In this document: positions 5,173 to 10,110 of the stretch, piece after piece
How the letters are laid out: each line of letters begins with the position of its first letter
How positions within the stretch are numbered: the first letter of the stretch is position 1
Assembly: GCA_017860335.1 (NCBI GenBank)
Contig: JAFNAU010000050.1
Location: 1-10,110, forward strand
Length of the DNA stretch: 10,110 bases
Reading direction: 5' to 3'
Source: Bacteroidota bacterium
Lineage (GTDB): Bacteria; Bacteroidota; Bacteroidia; Bacteroidales; Paludibacteraceae
The notes under the pieces: generated by a model
Databases searched by the model: none
What the model saw: only the letters and a program-made list of their open reading frames with translations
Told to the model about the DNA's origin: nothing
Translations under genes and position numbers: made by a program

Positions 5173-7449
5173 TCAGAATGGATAGCCGATAGCCAGATTG
5201 AATGCAAAATCTTCTGCTTTAATATTTGTCCTCCATTGTTCGGTACGATCCAATGCGGGATTGAACAACTTCACACCCAGATCGACACGCAATACAACGA
5301 AAGAAAAATCGGCTCTGATACCTGTTCCGTAAGCAATTCCGAGTTGTCCGAGAAATTTATCAAAACGAAAAGCACCACCGGGCTGAGCCTCGTAGTCGCG
5401 TATGGTCCAGACATTTCCGGCATCCAGGAAAAACGCGCCGTCGAGTTTCCAGAAAAGTTTGGTTCGGTACTCCATATTCAGATCAAGTTTTATGTCACCC
5501 ATCTGCGTGTTGTAATCCACGTAATTGCCCCGGCTTCTGTACGTTCCGGGTCCAAGCTGATAGGCGGTCCAGCCTCTCACACTGTTAGCGCCTCCGGAAA
5601 AAAAGCGTTTTTCGAATGGCATTCGTTCTGCGTTTCCGTAAGGTACTGCAATTCCCAGTCCGGCGTGATAAACCAGCCGGTTGCTTTCATCAAAAATATG
5701 ATGATGGGCTATCTGAAAGTCAGTTTTAACATATTGTGCATATCGGATACCAAAAACTTTGAAGGCACCGGTCGTGTCACGCTGCGCGTTGAAAACGGAG
5801 TTCAATCCCTGAAGAATATTTCCGGCCGTTTCGATACCATAATTCATGGTGGTATAGTTTCTTAACGGCTGAGCGGCGTTGAAACCACTGTAGGAACCAC
5901 TGTAACCGGTTCGCATGATAAGGTGCGGCTGGAAGTTGTAGGCAAATGTCGGGTTTGAATTGATATAATTCTGATATTCGCCGGTAATTTTCGGATAATT
6001 CACGTAACTGATATCCAGCACATCAAAATTATGTTTCACCTGAAGTTTTTCGCTCCAGCTGTACTTAAAACCGGTTCCGGTAACAATTCCGGTATATTCT
6101 TTCGGCCTGTCGCGGTAACTGAAAGTAGCTGTAATTTCGGTATTCGCGCGGATATTTCGCCTCATATCCAGGCTCGAGAACGGCAGCAGAAAAGTTGGAA
6201 ATTTCAATCCAAGGTCTGTACCGACTTCAATGGCTTTTTGTCCGGTGCCCTGATATTCGTAGGCTAGTCTGCCTTTTGCCGAAATGGTTTCAGAGCCTTT
6301 GAAAGCGTTGCGGTGTCCGTAGTTTATGTTGCCTCCAAAACCCCAGTAACCGGACGAATAGGTGATTTCACCATCGGCGGAAATGGTTTGGAGTTTATTG
6401 GGAGTGATTACGATGTAGCAATCCAGTTTGTCGCTTGCAACTTCGCGGAAACTTACGTTTACGTATTTGATTGCGCTCAGCGAATTCAGCGAGCTGTATG
6501 TGCGTTCAACCGAACGGTCGCCATAAGGCTTTCCGGGGACAATGAGCGCATGTTCGATCAGCACAGCCGGACGAATGTTGCGTTTGTTTTCATACACCAG
6601 TTCGTAGTCGCCAAGAGCGAGTGTATCCAGTTCCGGCGATAAATTAACAGCATCGGTTGTTTTATCCGATTCACAGTAAAAATGCACTTTGTTGATGGTA
6701 TATTGCTGAAAAATACGCTTTTTTATGCTTTCATCCGATTTTTTCAGCTGTTCATTCATTTCCAGCACCAAATCTATTTTGTGTGAAACCAGACTGCTGT
6801 CGGCATAATAATGAAGTAAATCTTTGGTAAAGTTATAATAGCCAAGTTCTCTGAATTTGGAAGTAATCCGGTCCCTTTCTTCATCAAAAACATCGCTGTT
6901 AAAGAGTTTTCCCGTTTTAATGAGGCTTGCAGCAGTGTCTGATGCAATATCCGAAAGCTCAGGCTGATTGATATTTACCGAATAGCTGTTAAGCGTATAT
7001 GGTTCATTCGACTGAATGGAGTATTTTACATCTGCCAGTTTTTCTTTCGGAAAACTTACCTCACTGTTCACTTTCACATCCATATAACCCTTATTACTGA
7101 ATAGTTTTGTAATTTCCTTTTCGGTGATTGTTGTCAGTAATGGATTGTAGATAACAGGTTCCTCGCCGATTTTTTTTAATCTCCGGTTTATCCATTTGCT
7201 GGTGTCAGCGCCCGCGAGGTTATAAATGCCCAGTTGCATTTTGAAAACACCAAATATCTCGTTGTTAGGCGTTTGCCGGAGGTAAGTACTGATGTCTTCT
7301 TTCGGGATGGTTTTGTTGTCAGTTTCTATTTTTACATTATTCAGCAAATGTTCATTGTCAGGCACATATTTGGTTGGATTACATGCCACGGCAAGCAATC
7401 CAAGTACAAACACAAGTATATGAGGCAATGAACCTTTTGAAAATTTCAT
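5173..7449 (-). CDS. tamL: BamA/TamA (Omp85) family outer-membrane lipoprotein, TamL type
   Basis: A 758-residue outer-membrane protein. The N-terminus has a basic start, a hydrophobic stretch and the lipobox LAVAC, so signal peptidase II should cleave before C23 and the protein should be lipid-anchored. Residues about 30-350 look like POTRA-type repeats; the last (about 250-350) contains IRPAVLIEHALIVPGKPYG and the AIKYVNVSF strand. Residues about 360-758 form the 16-strand beta barrel (Pfam PF01103), with the conserved loop-6 motif SVRGW (V624-W627), the strand GDIKLDLNMEYR and a terminal phenylalanine as outer-membrane insertion signal. A lipid-anchored TamA-like protein is the TamL form known from Bacteroidota, which partners the large envelope protein TamB in outer-membrane protein assembly or lipid transport. 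No tamB lies beside it here, so the symbol is tentative. dtd follows after 30 nt; the RNA methyltransferase gene diverges upstream. Confidence 0.85.
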   Translation of the reverse strand: MKFSKGSLPHILVFVLGLLAVACNPTKYVPDNEHLLNNVKIETDNKTIPKEDISTYLRQTPNNEIFGVFKMQLGIYNLAGADTSKWINRRLKKIGEEPVIYNPLLTTITEKEITKLFSNKGYMDVKVNSEVSFPKEKLADVKYSIQSNEPYTLNSYSVNINQPELSDIASDTAASLIKTGKLFNSDVFDEERDRITSKFRELGYYNFTKDLLHYYADSSLVSHKIDLVLEMNEQLKKSDESIKKRIFQQYTINKVHFYCESDKTTDAVNLSPELDTLALGDYELVYENKRNIRPAVLIEHALIVPGKPYGDRSVERTYSSLNSLSAIKYVNVSFREVASDKLDCYIVITPNKLQTISADGEITYSSGYWGFGGNINYGHRNAFKGSETISAKGRLAYEYQGTGQKAIEVGTDLGLKFPTFLLPFSSLDMRRNIRANTEITATFSYRDRPKEYTGIVTGTGFKYSWSEKLQVKHNFDVLDISYVNYPKITGEYQNYINSNPTFAYNFQPHLIMRTGYSGSYSGFNAAQPLRNYTTMNYGIETAGNILQGLNSVFNAQRDTTGAFKVFGIRYAQYVKTDFQIAHHHIFDESNRLVYHAGLGIAVPYGNAERMPFEKRFFSGGANSVRGWTAYQLGPGTYRSRGNYVDYNTQMGDIKLDLNMEYRTKLFWKLDGAFFLDAGNVWTIRDYEAQPGGAFRFDKFLGQLGIAYGTGIRADFSFVVLRVDLGVKLFNPALDRTEQWRTNIKAEDFAFNLAIGYPF

Positions 7450-7490
7450 ATTATATACTGAGCAATTTCAGTCATACTCAAAAACTTTTG

Positions 7491-7498
7491 CAAATATA
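7491..7498 (-). promoter_or_regulatory. Candidate -7 promoter box for the tamL-like gene and dtd
   Basis: The minus strand reads TATATTTG, a full match to TAnnTTTG, about 42 nt before the tamL-like start codon. The expected start of transcription is near 7484. The -33 region is not a clear TTTG. The box overlaps the perfect 8-bp palindrome TTTGCAAA at 7487-7494. Confidence 0.45.
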
Positions 7499-7521
7499 AG
7501 CTTTATTCTCGTTTTCTTTAT

Positions 7522-7529
7522 TAGTTTTG
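7522..7529 (+). promoter_or_regulatory. Candidate -7 promoter box for the RNA methyltransferase operon
   Basis: The plus strand reads TAGTTTTG, a full match to TAnnTTTG, 52 nt before the methyltransferase ATG at 7582. It lies in the 132-nt divergent intergenic region, back to back with the tamL-side candidate. No good -33 TTTG lies at the expected distance upstream, so support is moderate. I see no hairpin terminator or riboswitch-like structure in 7450-7581. Confidence 0.4.
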
Positions 7530-7581
7530 TAATGCAAAATAAGACTGTAAGAATTAATTGAACTAATATATTGCCTGAGTT

Positions 7582-8346
7582 ATGTTGTCAAAATCGAAGA
7601 TAAAATGGATCCGTTCACTGGAAATGAAGAAGAACAGGGATGAACAAAATCTGTTTGTTGCCGAAGGAGTAAAACTTGTTTCGGATTTACTGCCGCATCT
7701 TCGCTGCCGGTATCTGGCTGTATGTACCGATGGTTTTGATAATGAACGTTTTTCCCGTTTTACAGCCGAAAATGAACAAATTACCACCGATGAATATAAG
7801 AAAATAACTTTTCAGAAGTCACCGCAGGGTGTTTTGGCTGTTTTCGAAAAACCCGCTCACCGCTGGGATGAAAAGGAAATCTGCAGCAAGCTGAGCCTGG
7901 CACTTGACGATATTCAGGATCCCGGAAATCTGGGAACAATCATCCGTTTAGCAGACTGGTTCGGCATCGAACATGTATTTTGTTCCGTGCATTCGGCCGA
8001 TGTGTTCAATCCCAAAACCATCCAGGCAACCATGGGTGCTATTGCAAATGTGAAAGTACACTATGTTGATCTGCCGATTTTTTTACGTGAACTGGAAGGA
8101 AAAATACCCGTTTATGGCACTTTTATGGACGGAGACAATATTTACGATAAAAAACTGCAAAGAAATGGGCTGATAGTGATGGGCAATGAAGGTCAGGGGA
8201 TTTCGGCCGAAGTGGAGAAACTGGTGACTGAACGAGTGCAAATTCCCTGTTTTGCACCGGGAACAGTTGCCTCCGAATCGTTGAACGTGGGCATTGCAAC
8301 CGCCATTACGGTTGCCGAATTCAGAAGGCAAACATATAACGAATGA
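7582..8346 (+). CDS. TrmH/SpoU family RNA 2'-O-ribose methyltransferase
   Basis: A 254-residue SPOUT methyltransferase that transfers a methyl group from S-adenosylmethionine to a ribose 2'-hydroxyl in rRNA or tRNA. Residues about 1-90 form the SpoU-type substrate-binding domain (NLFVAEGVKLVSDLL, QKSPQGVLAVFEKP). The three SPOUT motifs follow: motif 1 in DDIQDPGNLGTIIRLADWFG (109-128) with N115 and R122, motif 2 VMGNEGQGIS (199-208) and motif 3 IPCFAPGTVASESLNVGIAT (221-240) with S233, L234 and N235. These motifs form the knot that binds S-adenosylmethionine. The exact RNA target cannot be read from sequence alone; both rRNA (RlmB- or MRM3-like) and tRNA enzymes share this layout. It diverges from the tamL-like gene and sits 6 nt before the DUF4359 gene, so the two are probably cotranscribed. 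Confidence 0.93.
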   Translation: MLSKSKIKWIRSLEMKKNRDEQNLFVAEGVKLVSDLLPHLRCRYLAVCTDGFDNERFSRFTAENEQITTDEYKKITFQKSPQGVLAVFEKPAHRWDEKEICSKLSLALDDIQDPGNLGTIIRLADWFGIEHVFCSVHSADVFNPKTIQATMGAIANVKVHYVDLPIFLRELEGKIPVYGTFMDGDNIYDKKLQRNGLIVMGNEGQGISAEVEKLVTERVQIPCFAPGTVASESLNVGIATAITVAEFRRQTYNE

Positions 8347-8352
8347 TATTTA

Positions 8353-8751
8353 ATGAGAAAAACAACTTACTTCTTCATTTTAACTGTTATCGCTTTGGTT
8401 CTGGCTGCCTGGGTGACTAACCCCGACGAACAGCAGCATCACGAAGCTGCAAGGATTAAACTAGGCGAAATAGTCGAAAATACGATGGATGATTTTGGTC
8501 TAAAGAAAAATCTGCTGACGGATCTGGGATTTGATATCGGGAACAAGTATATAGACAGTTTGCTTGATGACTGTATTTCGGCCAACAACTATCTTGTCTG
8601 TTCCACAACCGTTTTCACCTTCAATGGGCAAAAATACATTATCGGATTTGGCGCATTCGGCAAAGTCTGGATATCCGATAAAGTGGAGGAAGGCCTCAAA
8701 AAAGAAATCAGAAACGGAATAATAAAAAACAATCCGCTTTTCAGCCGCTAA
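8353..8751 (+). CDS. Small exported or membrane-anchored protein, DUF4359-like
   Basis: A 132-residue protein of unknown function. It starts with MRKTT, followed by one hydrophobic segment (about residues 6-21), which should act as a signal peptide or an N-terminal anchor. Next comes VTNPDEQQHHEAA, then amphipathic helices. The second half has YLVCSTTVFTFNGQKYIIGF and ends with a charged tail. The TNP sequence after the anchor and the late FNGQKYIIGFGAFGKVW segment resemble DUF4359 proteins, a match made from memory. Cysteines C74 and C83 could form a disulfide in the periplasm. There is no lipobox. It follows the methyltransferase stop by 6 nt and lacks a Shine-Dalgarno. Its TAA stop overlaps the proB stop on the other strand. 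Confidence 0.72.
   Translation: MRKTTYFFILTVIALVLAAWVTNPDEQQHHEAARIKLGEIVENTMDDFGLKKNLLTDLGFDIGNKYIDSLLDDCISANNYLVCSTTVFTFNGQKYIIGFGAFGKVWISDKVEEGLKKEIRNGIIKNNPLFSR
8748..8751. other. Shared stop codons of two convergent genes
   Basis: The four bases CTAA hold both stops: TAA of the DUF4359 gene at 8749-8751 on the plus strand and TAG of proB at 8750-8748 on the minus strand. There is no intergenic space and no terminator hairpin in the surrounding bases, so the transcripts must overlap at their 3' ends. Confidence 0.9.
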
Positions 8752-9842
8752 TCTTCGATATACAGATAATCGTAATGTATCAGCGGTTTCTGATTTTTTT
8801 TGCCGATAAGTTGTCGGGCTTTTTCATTATTGTACTGTACTTTTCCAACTCCGATTATTTTTCCGTTTGAGCTCACAATTTTCACAATATCATCTTTTTC
8901 AAACGTTCCTGTAATTTGGGTGACACCTACCGGCAGCAGGCTGGTGGCTTTTGGACCCGAAAGGGCTTTTTCTGCATTCTCATTAATGTGAATTTCACCC
9001 TTGGCAAATCCGTCGCTGTGTGCAATCCATTTTTTTACGCTCGAAACATCTGTTGCTGATGCTTCAAAAATCGTACAGACTGTGTCTTTTTGCTTATCGA
9101 GCAAATCAATCAGGATATTCTCGCGTTTGCCGTTTGCAATAAGAACTTCTATCCCTTCATCGGCTATTTTACGCGCAATGGACGTTTTCGTCTGCATTCC
9201 CCCGCGACCCAGTGTCGATTTGGAAGTCTGAATAAAGTCAGATATATCCTCGCCTTTCCTGATTTTTCTGATAACGGTTGATTTCGGATTGGAAGGAGAG
9301 CCGTTGTAAATGCCGTCGATGTTACTCAGAATAATCAAAGCTTTTGTTCCGAGCATGGATGCTATCAGGCCGGAGAGTTCATCATTGTCGGTAAACATGA
9401 GTTCGGATACCGAAACAGCATCATTCTCATTCACAATCGGTATTACTCTGTTTTCCAACATTATGCGGAGGCAGTTCCGCTGGTTCAGATATTGCGACCG
9501 CCCTTCAAAATTAGTTTTTGTGGTCAGTACCTGACCGACAACAATTCCGTGTTCGCGAAAAAGTTCCCAGTAATGGTTGATTAACTTTGCCTGTCCGACT
9601 GTAGAAAATAGTTGTCGCTGTTCGACGATATCCATTTTTTTCGAAAATCCCATCACGCTTCTGCCCGATGCCACTGCACCTGAAGATATAAGCACAATTT
9701 GCACACCCAGTTTATGCAAAACTGATATCTGGTCAACCAGGGCTGACATACGTGTAATGTCAAGGGTACCGTCCGGACGGGTGAGTACATTGCTGCCAAT
9801 TTTTACGGCAACTCTTTTATACCGTATATTAGTCTTATCCAT
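8748..9842 (-). CDS. proB: Glutamate 5-kinase with C-terminal PUA domain
   Basis: A 364-residue cytoplasmic enzyme that phosphorylates L-glutamate with ATP to gamma-glutamyl phosphate, the first step of proline synthesis. The amino-acid-kinase domain (about 8-255) shows VAVKIGSNVLTRPDG (11-25, with K14), ISSGAVASGR (52-61), VNENDAVS (137-144), FTDNDELSG (150-158) and GRGGMQTKT (212-220). Residues about 272-356 form the PUA domain (KGEIHINENAEKAL, VGVTQITGTFEKDDIV). Members of this family are usually feedback-inhibited by proline. proA, often next to proB, is not directly downstream: the gene runs into the convergent DUF4359 gene. Upstream, 7 nt separate it from an M28-type gene, so both are probably on one transcript. 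Confidence 0.96.
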   Translation of the reverse strand: MDKTNIRYKRVAVKIGSNVLTRPDGTLDITRMSALVDQISVLHKLGVQIVLISSGAVASGRSVMGFSKKMDIVEQRQLFSTVGQAKLINHYWELFREHGIVVGQVLTTKTNFEGRSQYLNQRNCLRIMLENRVIPIVNENDAVSVSELMFTDNDELSGLIASMLGTKALIILSNIDGIYNGSPSNPKSTVIRKIRKGEDISDFIQTSKSTLGRGGMQTKTSIARKIADEGIEVLIANGKRENILIDLLDKQKDTVCTIFEASATDVSSVKKWIAHSDGFAKGEIHINENAEKALSGPKATSLLPVGVTQITGTFEKDDIVKIVSSNGKIIGVGKVQYNNEKARQLIGKKNQKPLIHYDYLYIED

Positions 9843-9849
9843 GAGCGTG

Positions 9850-10110
9850 TTATGGTTTTTCGTTAAATATCACATGCAGTAAGGTGGTTCCCACTACTTT
9901 CAGTGTTACGGGATTGATATTTTCCATAGTGTCGTTCACCGTATGCCAGTACTTGCCAAATCCTGTCATGCTGTACTGATCGTACTGAATGATGTCAATT
10001 GCCGGAATTCCTGCCAGTTGGTTAACGTATAGATGATCATCGGTAATTGCTCCGCCCGGTTTGCCCACAAAATAATCACTGAAACCCAGTTCTGCCGCTT
10101 TGGACCATAC
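9850..10110 (-). CDS. M28 zinc peptidase / glutaminyl-peptide cyclotransferase-like protein, C-terminal fragment
   Basis: The last 86 codons of a gene that enters from the right edge; its start is outside the window. The reading frame is open to the edge (VWSKAAELGFSDYFVG is its first visible part), so the internal GTG near 10068 is not the real start. GGAITDDHLYVNQLAGIPAI and YWHTVNDTMENI match the C-terminal zinc-site segments of the M28 superfamily: the DDH triplet and the WHTxxD histidine are shared with glutaminyl cyclases, which turn N-terminal glutamine into pyroglutamate, and with M28 aminopeptidases. Bacteroidota enzymes of this kind are usually exported to the periplasm. The choice between peptidase and cyclase cannot be settled from the fragment; the motif spacing slightly favours a cyclase. 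Confidence 0.82.
   Translation of the reverse strand, partial: VWSKAAELGFSDYFVGKPGGAITDDHLYVNQLAGIPAIDIIQYDQYSMTGFGKYWHTVNDTMENINPVTLKVVGTTLLHVIFNEKP

Noticed and set aside
5236..5865. A 209-codon open frame on the plus strand opposite the tamL-like barrel
   Set aside because: It lies wholly inside a well-supported Omp85 gene, its protein shows no recognisable domain, and such antisense frames are expected by chance opposite long genes.
1..10110. Search for CRISPR arrays, tRNA or rRNA genes, insertion sequences, phage or defence genes
   Set aside because: I saw no regular repeat-spacer pattern, transposase, integrase, tRNA-like cloverleaf or known defence domain by reading; nearly all of the window is accounted for by ordinary genes.

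Overview
The window looks like core chromosome from a member of the Bacteroidota, probably a Bacteroidales or Marinilabiliales-type organism. The grounds are the GldA-type ATPase, the lipid-anchored Omp85 protein of TamL type, a flippase and glycosyltransferase of the kind common in Bacteroidota, near-absence of Shine-Dalgarno sequences, and several TAnnTTTG boxes that fit the Bacteroidota -7 promoter element. I see no tRNA, rRNA, CRISPR array, insertion sequence or phage gene.

Layout. (1) Positions 1-4570, minus strand: a tightly packed cluster that reads, in transcription order, pssA, gldA-like ATPase, ruvB, a DUF2007 protein, an oligosaccharide flippase, and the first 80 codons of a family 2 glycosyltransferase. 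Gaps are 2, 2, 20 and 38 nt, then a 4-nt ATGA overlap, so this is probably one operon. (2) Positions 4571-4689: a 119-nt leader region with a promoter candidate, a rare near-perfect Shine-Dalgarno and two copies of a 10-mer exactly 50 bp apart. (3) Positions 4690-7449, minus strand: an outer-membrane TamL/BamA-type lipoprotein followed by dtd. (4) Positions 7450-7581: a divergent promoter region. (5) Positions 7582-8751, plus strand: a TrmH/SpoU RNA methyltransferase and a small exported DUF4359 protein. (6) Positions 8748-10110, minus strand: proB preceded by the 3' end of an M28 peptidase / glutaminyl cyclase-like gene. The proB and DUF4359 genes converge and share stop-codon bases.

Functionally the window mixes housekeeping tasks: phospholipid synthesis (pssA), Holliday-junction migration (ruvB), tRNA quality control (dtd), rRNA or tRNA methylation (trmH-like), proline synthesis (proB), and envelope building (TamL-like protein, flippase, glycosyltransferase). 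I did not find a new multi-gene system. The observation most worth a second look is that the flippase seems to lack a conserved internal block of roughly 40 residues near residue 370, in frame. The unusual control region in front of pssA comes next.
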